The translations under genes and the position numbers were made by a program. This document shows positions 22,468 through 32,400 of a stretch of 33,446 bases of DNA, one piece after another. Each line of letters begins with the position of its first letter. The first letter of the stretch is position 1. The stretch comes from a virus: IMG/VR virus record IMGVR_UViG_3300042691_010182, positions 1 through 33,446 of that record; one strand, 5' to 3'. The notes beneath the pieces were generated by a model, which ran no database searches, was not told the DNA's origin, and worked only from the letters and a program-made list of their open reading frames with translations.

Positions 22468-25400
22468 ATGAGCTTTGACGGACTGTTGTCGATTCGCCGG
22501 CCCTACGAGCGCCAAGTCGAAGTGCGCGAGCCGACGCTGGGCGAAGAGCTCATCGAGGTGGGGCGCGAAGCATTCGAGTTCAGTCCGACGCAATCCATCG
22601 TCCGCGGGCTGGAACTGCAAGAAGCCCGTCGCAGCAAGAACATCTTGTCAGCAGAAAGCGCCCGCGCCCAGCTTGGCAATGCGGGACTGCGCGAGCAGTT
22701 GACCGTGCCAGATCAAGGCATCAGTCAAGAGGCGCTCGACATCCTCATTCGTCGCAAGCAGATTGAGAATCGGCGCGCTGATCTCTATTCCAGAAGTCCC
22801 GGCGGTTTCGGTCGCGGCGCAGCTAAACTTGGGGCCAGCCTCGGGTATTCGCTCTTTGATCCGCTAAACATTGCCACGGCATTTGTGCCTGTGGTCAGTC
22901 AGGCTCGGTATGCGGCCATGCTCAGAGCGCAAGCCGGACTGGTTGGCCGCACCGGAGTGCGTGCCGGCGTCGGTTTTGTCGAGGGCGCTGCCGGTGCCGC
23001 GTTGGTTGAGCCACTCATTCTCGGCGTAGCTCAGGCAGAGCAGGCCGACTATGACGGCGCTGACTCCCTTCTCAATATCGCATTTGGAGGCATTCTGGGC
23101 GGTGGCCTTCATGCCGTGGGCGGCGCTGGGTACGAGGCCGTGCGTCGCCTCAGAGGGCTTGAGGCGCTGCCTCCGCGCACCGATGTCGAGGCTGCCGTGC
23201 AGCAGGCTCTCGCTGAGTCTCGCACCGAGCTGCCGAGCGCGCCGAGCGTGCCGCCGCCGGTCAAGGTGGAGACGTCCAAGCGGTTCGAGCCGTCTACTGT
23301 GCAGCCTGTCGACGCCTACACCGAGTCTGCGCAACGGATTCTGAAAGAGCTCAACAGCATCCTTGACCTCGACCCGAACAACACCAAGCAAGTGTCTCTG
23401 GCTACGGGCGAAAAAGCGGTATCGATTACTGAGTTCGTGCGCCGAGCCGGTGGAATTATCGATCAAGGCGGCGAGCTCTCGGCTAGAGACGTCACCAACA
23501 AGACTGCGCCCGGCTTGGTTCGCAAGGACACGCCAGAGAATCGGCAAATCGCCGGCATGGACTCCGTGCGCGAGCGGCTTTTCGATGCGGGATATTTCTT
23601 AGAAAAGACGGACTACAACCAGATTAGCGATTCCGAGATATTCGATGCGCTCGCCGAGGACATTGCCGGCAATCGAGTGTGGCAAGGCACGGTGCGCGAC
23701 AAGCTCTCCAAGTTCATTGGAGGCCGCGACTACATCTCGCTCATGGAGGCCGAAGGCTTTAGCCGGAGCATGTCTGTGGCGCAGATCGCCGATCGGCTGC
23801 GAGCGATGGACGATGAGGCCCGCGCCGAGTTCGATGTTGCCCGCGAGATCGACCCTGAGACGCTGCGCGAGTACGAAGCCTTTGCAGAGCGCCTCAATGC
23901 GCAAAATGCCGCGGTCAATATCGTCGACTCTCTGAACCCCGAAACCCGCCGCGCTGCGCTGCAGACTGGCGTGGCTCAAGCGATGGATGCCCGCGATATC
24001 AGCGTCGAAGCCATTGTCGGCCTTGATCCGTCGATTGCCCGCGGTGGCGAGGACTTCCCGCTGCAGTCTGCCCGCAATGCGGCCATTGAGAACTCACGCC
24101 CCGATCAGGCCGCGCTGGTGGACTTCGAGGCTGCTGCCGAGACGCCAGATCCGCGACGAGTGCCGATGCTAGACGCGGCCGATTCCGCGCTCGCCGATGC
24201 CCGTGCTGCGGCTGATGAAGCCGTCAATGCGGTCAATGCAGAAGGCGAGTTCCGTCGCAGCCTGATGGTGCAGGAAGAGCCGCAGCAGTTTGGCGATGTG
24301 CCGGTAACGGTCGACAATATCGCCAACGTCGAGGCAGCCTTTGAGCGCGCCCGCGGAAAGACGTTCCCGAATAACCGCGCATTCAAGAAAGAAATCCAAG
24401 ACGCGGTCAATGCCGCGGCCACGGATGCCGCGGTTGATCTTGCGGAGATGACGCCCGCCGTCGAGCGATACCTCATTCGCATGGCCGTGCGCGAAGCTCG
24501 GGTTGCCCTGCGCGATAACGCTAACGCGGTCGGCTGGTATAACGAAAAGGTCACCAAGGCGCTGCGCATCATCTCGCTGATTCATCCTGAGATCCTCAAA
24601 AGTCGTGAGGATAGGTTCGCGTTTACTTGGGCGCTGGCCGTTACGTCGAACGGGCTGAAGGTCGACAAGAACTTCGATCTCGCGATGAGGGCATACGAGG
24701 CTTGGAAAAAGACTGGCCGCATGCCAAGCGACATTGGCATTGGCACGGCCTCCAGCGCCATTAATAACTCGCTTGAGCTCTACAACGTGATGCTTAAGCA
24801 GCACGGATTCGATGCGCTTGAGAATTTCATGCGGTCGAAGGATACGGTCAAGAAAATCGAGGCGTTCTCGGGCCTTGAGGTTGGCGGAGAGAACCTTTCG
24901 ACGCAGGTCTATGGCTCGGCCATTCTCGGCCCGAAGATCGGCAACGGATTCTTCTCAAACTTGTACGGCAACTTTGAGCAGCTCACGATTGACCGCTGGC
25001 TCATGCGTACTTGGGGGCGCTGGACTGGGACGCTGATTGAGGAAAACCCGACGCAGGTCGCGGCCAAGAGAAAGTCACTTGTCTCGCTTATCCGATTGCT
25101 GGACAAGGACGAGCGCAAACAGCTTGAAGGCATCATTGGCAGGAAGATCGCTCTGGCTCGGCCGGACGAGATTGCGTTCGCCATTGCCAAGGCCAGTACC
25201 AAAAAGGCAAACAGAGCGGCTATTAATAAAATTGAGGCAGGGTTTTCCGAAGAAGCCTTGAGCTCGATTGTTGGCCCGTTGAAGAAAAACAAAGTCCGAA
25301 TCGGCCTAGGCGATGAAATTCGCAAAACGGGTAATGCTCTTGCAAAGTATATTGACGGGCAAAAAGAAGCTCCGTCTGGCCCGCCTGAGCGCGCCAACCT

Positions 25401-28400
25401 TCGCAAGGTGTTCGGCGCTGCCCTCGAGCAGCTCCAAAAAGACAACCCAGAGTTAACAATGGCTGACATGCAAGCCTTGCTCTGGTATCCTGAGAAGAGG
25501 TTATACGATGCAGCGGGTGCAGCAGATGAAGCAGTCGAAGCCGGATATGCAGACGATGCAGCCCCAGACTATGCCAACGCAGCGGCAAAGCTCGCCGAAG
25601 GACGAGGAGTCTCCAGAGACAGGATCGACGGAGTCACTCGAGCAGTTGACGAAGAGCTACAGGCCGAGCAACGCGCAGGACGAGCAGGACGAGCTGGTCA
25701 GCGAATTTCTAACTCTGCAGCGTTCACAGTAAATGAACAGCTCCAACTGTATCTCGATTTCGGGCCAGTTCCGACTCAAAGCGGCCCGCGAGCTGTCGCA
25801 GCCCAACGCGCCGCAGTCAAAGCGGTGGATGATCTACGATCCTCCTCCGACTTACTTGCACTCTCCTTGTCGCGTGATTTCGCTGCAAGACAGAGAGTCT
25901 CGCTTGTCGGGCAAAAAGTAAGCTCGACCGAAGACTTTGCCACGCTTGCGCAGGTCTACCGCGATCCGCGGTTCGAGACGCTGCGCTACGTCTTCACGGA
26001 TGATGACGGCGACATCGTTGCTCAGGCTGGCGTAACATCGCGTCTGCCGGCGTCTGCTAGCGCATTCGTTGGCCCAAGCGCCACGCTGTTCTTCGATAAC
26101 TTGATCGTGCGCGCCCAAGCAATGGGCGGCAAAAATGTCTATCTGCTGCACAACCACCCTAGCGAAATTGCGATCCCAAGTTCTGCCGATCGTAAATTCA
26201 CAGAAGACGCCGCTAAGTACTTCAAGGCTCGAGGAATGAAGTTCCTCGACCATGTGATCATCGACACCAACGAATACGCCGTTATTAAAGCAGACGGTGC
26301 TTTTGAAACGATCAAGAAAGACTTTGGTCAGCCAACACAGTTGCGGCTCAAGCGCATGGCGAACCGCCCAATATCTGGGCCGGCTGATCTCGCTAGCCTT
26401 GCTCGCGAACTCAAGTTCGATGACAAGGCGACTGTGCTGATCGCGACTAACAATAAGTACGTCGTTCAGAACATCACCGAGATTCCGCAAGAAAAACTGA
26501 TGTCCTATGGCGATACGCCGCAGGACAAGGCGCGTGCAATGTTTGCCCTGCGTAAGTTTGCGCTGGCGAGCGACTCGTCGTTCATCTTTGCCGTGACCCG
26601 CGATTACCCGTCTGCGCTCGCAATGCGCGACATTGCTCTCGACACGATCTTCATCGATGAGAGTGGCCGCGCAACATCTGTCGGCGCAGAGCAGGGTCGT
26701 GGCGGGCGCATCATTCCCGGTGAGCGACGAGCCCGTATGTCGCCAGAAACCAGCGCGGGGTTTGGCTATCTGCGTGAGCTCGGCGCCACGGAAGCCATGC
26801 GACAGAAGGGCGTGTTCGAGGAAGGCGCTGTCTACAATGCCGGCGATACCAAGGATCAGATGCGCCCGTTCGATGAGGCGATCACCCGCGCAGAGATGTA
26901 CGCTCAGGCTATCCGCGCTGCTGCTGATCGCGTTGGCAATGACGATGCCGCAAGAGGCGCGATGCAGATGGCATCGAAGGGCCAACTCACGGCGATGGAG
27001 ATCGACACGCTGCTGGCGCGGCTAAAGGACGAAAACACCCGCGTTCGCTCCACGCTCCGAAAAGCGCAGGAGCAATTCACGGCAGCAGACAAGATTGACT
27101 CACTCGAAGGCGACGCTACCCGCGCAGCCAACTCGCTCGCCAACAACATCAAGCTCGACGCCACAATCGCTGCCCGTAACGCCGCGCTCAGTCTCGCGGC
27201 ACGCACCAAGGCTGTCGGTCGCATCCTTACTCAGTTCGCAGACAACCCGTCAGAGGGTTTGCTGTCTCTGCTCGGCGGTTCGTCATTCGCCCGGTTCGGC
27301 TCCAAGGACTCGGCGTTCCATTGGCAGCGCACCTACTTCACCCGCTGGACGAAGGGCATGCTCGCCGAGATGGAGAAGGAAGGGCTCGTCGAGGGATTCG
27401 CGAGCGATGCCTACTCACGCGATGTTGCCCGCGCCCTGTACCAGATGGGTCGCGATGAGCCTCGCCTTGAAGGGCTCGACCCGACCGCGGTCAAGATCGC
27501 CAAGATCGTCTACAAGTACCGCGAGGACTCGCGCAACACCCGCAACCGATTCGGTGCGTGGATTCGTGACCTAACGGGATACATCACCCGCCAGCAGCAT
27601 GACTTCATGAAGATCCGTGCGGTGAGCGACAAGGACTGGAAAGACTTTGTGCGCCAGCGCATCGATGTCGAGCGATCGCTCAAGCCGGGGCAGAACCTTG
27701 AGGAGTTCCTCGATGTCGTCTATGCCGACCTCGCCGCTGGGCGTCACCTGTCTGCGATCGATGACGAGGCCGCGGCCTACACGGCACCGGGCTCGCTCGC
27801 CCGCCGAGCCTCGCAGTCTCGCGTCATCTACTTCAAGGATGCAGATGCCGAGTTCGATTACCTGACCGAGTTCGGCGTCGGCAAGCTCAACGAGGCAATC
27901 CTCGGCGATCTCAGTCGCGCAGCCCAGCAAGCCGGCTTGATGCGCGTGCTCGGCCCCAACCCCGGCTACACGCTCAAGGCGGTCATGGCCGAGGTCGAGG
28001 CTGGCCTTGTGCGCACGCCAGAACTGCGTGGCGAGTTTGCCGATGCCCGCGACACGGCAGAAGGCCTGCTCTCAATGCTCGACGGCACGGCCAATGTCCC
28101 CGGCAAGTCGATGGCCGCTCGCGTCGGCTCCAACGTGCGCGTCGTGCAGGCGATGGCAAAGCTCGGCGGTGCGGTCATCTCGGCCGTCACCGACCTGCCC
28201 GTATACGCGAGCCAGATCAAGTATCAGGGCCGCGGCGGTCTGTTCTCTGGTATTGCCGAAGGTATCGGTGGCCTCCTGCAGGGCCGCGCCAAGGGCGAGC
28301 GCAAACGCATCCTCGGGATGATCGACACCGTGGCCGACAATCTGGTTGGCAGCGTGGCGACTCGATTCGATTCAGATGACCTGATGTCTGCAGGGTCTGC

Positions 28401-29466
28401 CGATCTGATGCGGCTCTTCTTCCGGCTTAACGGTCTGCAATGGTGGACGGACACCCTGCGCGAGAGCATGGAGCTCGGCACCGCGAACTGGCTCGGCTCT
28501 CTCCGCGATACCTCGTTCGACGGTCTTGACGCCAATGCCAAGCGCCTCTTCGACCAGTACGGCATCACAGCCCCAGAGTGGGACGTTATCCGGCAGGGCG
28601 TCATCGATGCCGCAGATAAGCGCACCTATGTCGTCCCCGAGCAAATCAACCAGCTCGACATCGAGGTGTTTCGCAACTATCTGAGCAAGATCGGTCGAGA
28701 GCCAACGGATGCTGCAGCCGCCACGGCTCGCCGTGACTTGGCCGATCGCTTGCGCAACTTCATCATCGATCAAGCCATGACCGCCGTGATCGAGCCAGAC
28801 ATTCGGTCGCGCTACTTCTGGGTGCGCGGCCTGCGACCGGGAACTTTCTGGGGCGAGGCCGCTCGGTTTATTGCGCAGTTCAAGGGGTTCCCGACCGCGC
28901 TCACCCGGCAGGTGTTTGGTCGCGAGATCTACGGTCGCGGCTACGGCTCGCTGTCGGAATACCTCAAGTATGGCAAGGGCGACATGCTTGGCCTCGCTCA
29001 GATGATTCTGATGATGACGGCGTTCGGCTATATCGCCATGTCGGCGAAGGATCTGCTCAAGGGCAAGACCCCGCGAGATCCCGAGAACCCGCAGACTTGG
29101 CTTGCCGCCATGCTGCAGGGTGGCGCGCTCGGCATCTATGGTGACTTCCTGCTCGGCCAGTCAAACCGCTACGGGCGCAACATCATCGACACCTTAGCTG
29201 GCCCGACATTCGGCGTCATCGGTGACCTTGATGAGCTTCGCCAGCGGGCCATGCGCGGCGACGATGTGGCGGCCTCGGCCTTCCGCATCCTGATCGCAAA
29301 TACCCCATTTATGAATCTGTTCTACAGCCGTATAGTTCTCGACTACCTTGTGCTGTACCAGATTCAAGAGGCATTGAACCCCGGTTACTTGAGACGCATG
29401 GAGCGTCAGGTAGAGCGAGAGCAAGAGCAGGAGTTCCTGCTTGCGCCTTCAGAAGCTGTGCAATGA
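22468..29466 (+). CDS. Giant polyvalent internal virion protein (gp16-like) with RadC/JAB domain
   Basis: A 2332-residue protein, probably packed in the virion and ejected with the DNA. Residues 112-220 are Ala/Gly-rich and hydrophobic, suited to membrane contact. Around 310-405 lies a module (SITEFVRRAGGIIDQGGELS) seen in phage polyvalent proteins. Residues about 690-880 form another such module (YNEKVTKALRII onward). Residues about 1145-1277 are a RadC/JAB domain with LLHNHPSEIAIPSSAD: His1228, His1230, Ser1238 and Asp1241 fit the metal-binding JAMM motif. The C-terminal part (WGEAARFIAQFKGFPTALTR onward) is the conserved internal-virion end with membrane-like segments. No lytic transglycosylase motif was seen, unlike T7 gp16. 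The linker before the JAB domain carries a nested frame. Confidence 0.88.
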   Translation: MSFDGLLSIRRPYERQVEVREPTLGEELIEVGREAFEFSPTQSIVRGLELQEARRSKNILSAESARAQLGNAGLREQLTVPDQGISQEALDILIRRKQIENRRADLYSRSPGGFGRGAAKLGASLGYSLFDPLNIATAFVPVVSQARYAAMLRAQAGLVGRTGVRAGVGFVEGAAGAALVEPLILGVAQAEQADYDGADSLLNIAFGGILGGGLHAVGGAGYEAVRRLRGLEALPPRTDVEAAVQQALAESRTELPSAPSVPPPVKVETSKRFEPSTVQPVDAYTESAQRILKELNSILDLDPNNTKQVSLATGEKAVSITEFVRRAGGIIDQGGELSARDVTNKTAPGLVRKDTPENRQIAGMDSVRERLFDAGYFLEKTDYNQISDSEIFDALAEDIAGNRVWQGTVRDKLSKFIGGRDYISLMEAEGFSRSMSVAQIADRLRAMDDEARAEFDVAREIDPETLREYEAFAERLNAQNAAVNIVDSLNPETRRAALQTGVAQAMDARDISVEAIVGLDPSIARGGEDFPLQSARNAAIENSRPDQAALVDFEAAAETPDPRRVPMLDAADSALADARAAADEAVNAVNAEGEFRRSLMVQEEPQQFGDVPVTVDNIANVEAAFERARGKTFPNNRAFKKEIQDAVNAAATDAAVDLAEMTPAVERYLIRMAVREARVALRDNANAVGWYNEKVTKALRIISLIHPEILKSREDRFAFTWALAVTSNGLKVDKNFDLAMRAYEAWKKTGRMPSDIGIGTASSAINNSLELYNVMLKQHGFDALENFMRSKDTVKKIEAFSGLEVGGENLSTQVYGSAILGPKIGNGFFSNLYGNFEQLTIDRWLMRTWGRWTGTLIEENPTQVAAKRKSLVSLIRLLDKDERKQLEGIIGRKIALARPDEIAFAIAKASTKKANRAAINKIEAGFSEEALSSIVGPLKKNKVRIGLGDEIRKTGNALAKYIDGQKEAPSGPPERANLRKVFGAALEQLQKDNPELTMADMQALLWYPEKRLYDAAGAADEAVEAGYADDAAPDYANAAAKLAEGRGVSRDRIDGVTRAVDEELQAEQRAGRAGRAGQRISNSAAFTVNEQLQLYLDFGPVPTQSGPRAVAAQRAAVKAVDDLRSSSDLLALSLSRDFAARQRVSLVGQKVSSTEDFATLAQVYRDPRFETLRYVFTDDDGDIVAQAGVTSRLPASASAFVGPSATLFFDNLIVRAQAMGGKNVYLLHNHPSEIAIPSSADRKFTEDAAKYFKARGMKFLDHVIIDTNEYAVIKADGAFETIKKDFGQPTQLRLKRMANRPISGPADLASLARELKFDDKATVLIATNNKYVVQNITEIPQEKLMSYGDTPQDKARAMFALRKFALASDSSFIFAVTRDYPSALAMRDIALDTIFIDESGRATSVGAEQGRGGRIIPGERRARMSPETSAGFGYLRELGATEAMRQKGVFEEGAVYNAGDTKDQMRPFDEAITRAEMYAQAIRAAADRVGNDDAARGAMQMASKGQLTAMEIDTLLARLKDENTRVRSTLRKAQEQFTAADKIDSLEGDATRAANSLANNIKLDATIAARNAALSLAARTKAVGRILTQFADNPSEGLLSLLGGSSFARFGSKDSAFHWQRTYFTRWTKGMLAEMEKEGLVEGFASDAYSRDVARALYQMGRDEPRLEGLDPTAVKIAKIVYKYREDSRNTRNRFGAWIRDLTGYITRQQHDFMKIRAVSDKDWKDFVRQRIDVERSLKPGQNLEEFLDVVYADLAAGRHLSAIDDEAAAYTAPGSLARRASQSRVIYFKDADAEFDYLTEFGVGKLNEAILGDLSRAAQQAGLMRVLGPNPGYTLKAVMAEVEAGLVRTPELRGEFADARDTAEGLLSMLDGTANVPGKSMAARVGSNVRVVQAMAKLGGAVISAVTDLPVYASQIKYQGRGGLFSGIAEGIGGLLQGRAKGERKRILGMIDTVADNLVGSVATRFDSDDLMSAGSADLMRLFFRLNGLQWWTDTLRESMELGTANWLGSLRDTSFDGLDANAKRLFDQYGITAPEWDVIRQGVIDAADKRTYVVPEQINQLDIEVFRNYLSKIGREPTDAAAATARRDLADRLRNFIIDQAMTAVIEPDIRSRYFWVRGLRPGTFWGEAARFIAQFKGFPTALTRQVFGREIYGRGYGSLSEYLKYGKGDMLGLAQMILMMTAFGYIAMSAKDLLKGKTPRDPENPQTWLAAMLQGGALGIYGDFLLGQSNRYGRNIIDTLAGPTFGVIGDLDELRQRAMRGDDVAASAFRILIANTPFMNLFYSRIVLDYLVLYQIQEALNPGYLRRMERQVEREQEQEFLLAPSEAVQ
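25508..25732 (+). CDS. Candidate overprinted gene inside the polyvalent protein gene
   Basis: A 74-residue frame in +1 register to the polyvalent protein. The ATG at 25508 has a Shine-Dalgarno sequence AGAAGAGG at 25493-25500 with a seven-base spacer. The product is Gln/Met/Ser/Glu-rich and polar (MQRVQQMKQSKPDMQTMQ at the start, SLEQLTKSYRPSNAQDEQDE near the end), probably disordered or a short coil, without membrane span or cysteines. By hand count about 59 of 75 codons end in G or C, whereas the parent frame here has about 27 of 67 over 25513-25713, below its usual level. The stop TAA is followed at once by an ATG in the same frame (25733-25921). Function unknown. Confidence 0.45.
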   Translation: MQRVQQMKQSKPDMQTMQPQTMPTQRQSSPKDEESPETGSTESLEQLTKSYRPSNAQDEQDELVSEFLTLQRSQ

Positions 29467-29476
29467 GGATTGAACC

Positions 29477-32400
29477 ATGACCGTTTCATCGACAACCGCC
29501 CGAGTCAGCTATTCCGGTAACGGCACGACAACCGTTTTCCCGGTGCCGTTCTACTTCTTGGCAAACAGCGATCTGCTGGTGGTGCTGCGCTCATCTGCGG
29601 GCATCGAAACCCAGCAAACGCTGAATACCAATTACACGGTCACAGGCGCGGGCGTTCTGTCCGGCGGATCAGTCACGATGACCGTGGCTCCGCCATCTGG
29701 AACCTCGCTCACGATCCTGCGCAATGTGGCGCTGACGCAAACCACCGACTTCCTGCCGAATGATCGGTTGCCGGCAGAGAGCCTTGAGCAGACCGTCGAC
29801 AAGCTGACGATGATCGTGCAGCAGCTCGACGACTCCAGCGATCGCTCGATCAAGTTCCCGATCACAGACTTGCCATCGATCTCTGCGGTGCTGCCATCGT
29901 CATCCTCAAGGGCTGGCAAGTTCTTGAAGTTCAGCTCGACCGGATCGCCGACTGCCGAGGCCGTGCCGACGTTTGCGGTGAGCGTGACTGACTTTGGCGC
30001 GACCGGCGACGGCACGACCGACGACACGGCTGCGATCCAGACCGCGGTCAATACCGCCTATATGCTGTTTTTCCCGGCTGGCACCTACAAGGTGACAAGC
30101 CCGATCACCCTGCGCAGCAATAACCATCTCTTCGGCGAGGGCGCTTCCTCGGTTATCTCCTACACCGGCACGGCTACAAGCCAAGGTGCGCTGTACGCCA
30201 ACTCAGGATCGGCATCGACGTATGTCGAGAATCTGGTGGTGCGCGATCTTAAGGTGCTGGGCGACGTTGCTGCGTCAGGCTTCAGCGAGTTCGTCCATCT
30301 CATCTCGTTCCACGGTGTGCGCAACTGCCTTATCGATAGCTGCGAGATTGTCGGCTTCCGAGGTGACGGCATCATCTTTGGCAGCGGGTTGAATGATAAT
30401 CCGTTACCGAATAGCTCGACAGAACGGCACAACGTCGATGTTACGGTAACAAACTGCTACATCGACGGCGTAAACAATGACAACCGCAATGGCGTCAGCG
30501 TCATTGATGGCAACGGCGTCACGATCGAGAACAACTACTTTATTCGATGCAGCCGCAGCACCATGCCGGGCGCGATCGACATTGAGCCAGACGCCGGCGT
30601 GTTCTATTCAAGAACTGGCGATTTGAGCGCGGGCTCTGACGTAGTAACAAACACCAACACGACCGGCTTGCTGGCCGGGATGTCCGTGCTTAGTGCAAAC
30701 ATCCCGTTTGGTGTGACGATTGCGAGCATCGATAGCCCGACTCAGTTCACCTTGTCCTCTGGCGCTGGGGTTTCCGCGGGAACCGGCGTGACAATTTCTG
30801 CCGGATATTTTTCAAACTTCCACGTTATTCGGGACATCAGTATCCGCAATAACCATATTCTTGATTGTCGCGGTGGCGTGGCCCCGATCACCATCTTCCT
30901 GCCGATTCAAACATGGACGACCCCGGCAAGCGGATTTTTGATCGAAGGCAATTACATCGACACGCCGAATGCGCCGGGGAATCAAACGAGCGGCATTCTT
31001 TGCGAGCTTGGCAATCCGTTTGCCGTGCCGATTCCGATTCCGCCGATTACCGAGGCGACGCCTAACCTCGGCATCCGCATTCTCAATAACTACATCAAGT
31101 TCCCGAATGCCGGCCCCGGTCGCGGTATTGTGGTGTGGAACGTCAACGACACCATTATTGATGGAAACGAATTTGTCGGCGGCTCTGTGTCCATCATCGG
31201 CTGGCCCAACACCGCCGTTTACGATCTCGCGCTGACTAACAATGCATTTCGCAACGTCAACGGAACGGGAGATTACGCGGTCACCGTGAACGGTGGCGAG
31301 CGGCTCACGTTTGAAGGCAACACGTTTATCGATTGCGGCGCTACCTCTGGCGCGGCGCGAGGCGCCATTGAGTTTGCCGGAAACGAGATGTTGGCAAACA
31401 ACACGTTTGCAAGCGGCGCAAGCTGGATTACCGGCACCGGCTGGAGTATCGGCGCTGGCGTAGCAACGAAGTCGCCGGGAACGCAGTCTTCGCTTGCACA
31501 GACGCTGACCATTCCGACCGCTGCAAGCGTTACTTACAAGCTGACTTACACCATCACCCGCAGCGCAGGCACCATTACGCCGCGCTTTACGGGCGGGACG
31601 ACGGTCACCGGAACCTCTCGAAGTGCGTCTGGAACTTACACCGAATACATTACTGCGGTATCCGGTACGGTAACATTCGAACTGCTTGCTGATGCGGCAT
31701 TCGATGGTACCGTCGACAACGTGTATCTGGTGCGCGGCTGGTCGCGGTACGTCGATATCGTAAACAATACGTTTGCTTCGCCGGGCGGCACGTTCACCCA
31801 GCAAGCGGTGCGTGACTCTGGCCACGGGTTCGACGCGGCGACCAACCGATTTATCGGCAACTCGCTGCTTGCAGGAAGTAATCAGTTCCTTGCCGATATC
31901 ACGCTGAACAACAATCCTGTTGCGCTTAACAACAACATCCCGAACCTCGGGATTGGCGCAAACCCCACCACCTACGCACTAACCGTCGATACGGGAGGTG
32001 TGCCAGCGGCGTCCTTCAAAAGCACGACAGGTGGCCCGCAAGCTATTGCAACAGATGGCACGGTCACTCAGATCGTGGGTTACGCGGCAACTACTTATGC
32101 TTTTAACGGCGCTACTTCAAATCATCCGTGGGCGCTTTTGACTAATAACACGCCTCGTATTGAAGTGAGCGCGGCGGCTGGCAATGTGCTGTTTAACACC
32201 GGAAATGTCGGCATTGGACATGGCCCGAATGTCTGGAGCGCGTCGTCAAAAGCATTGCAGATTGGCAGTTGGGCAAGCCTTGCAACGGATGCCTCTAATC
32301 GGCCTGTCTGGGTTAACAACGCATTCTTGAATGCGTCGAATGTTTACGAGTACATCAACAACGGCCCTGCGCTTCGCGTTCGTCTTTTTCCGGATACCGC

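Noticed and set aside
25852-26985. Reverse-strand open frame of 377 codons opposite the JAB region
   Set aside because: No Shine-Dalgarno or family motif; explained as an antisense shadow of the polyvalent gene.
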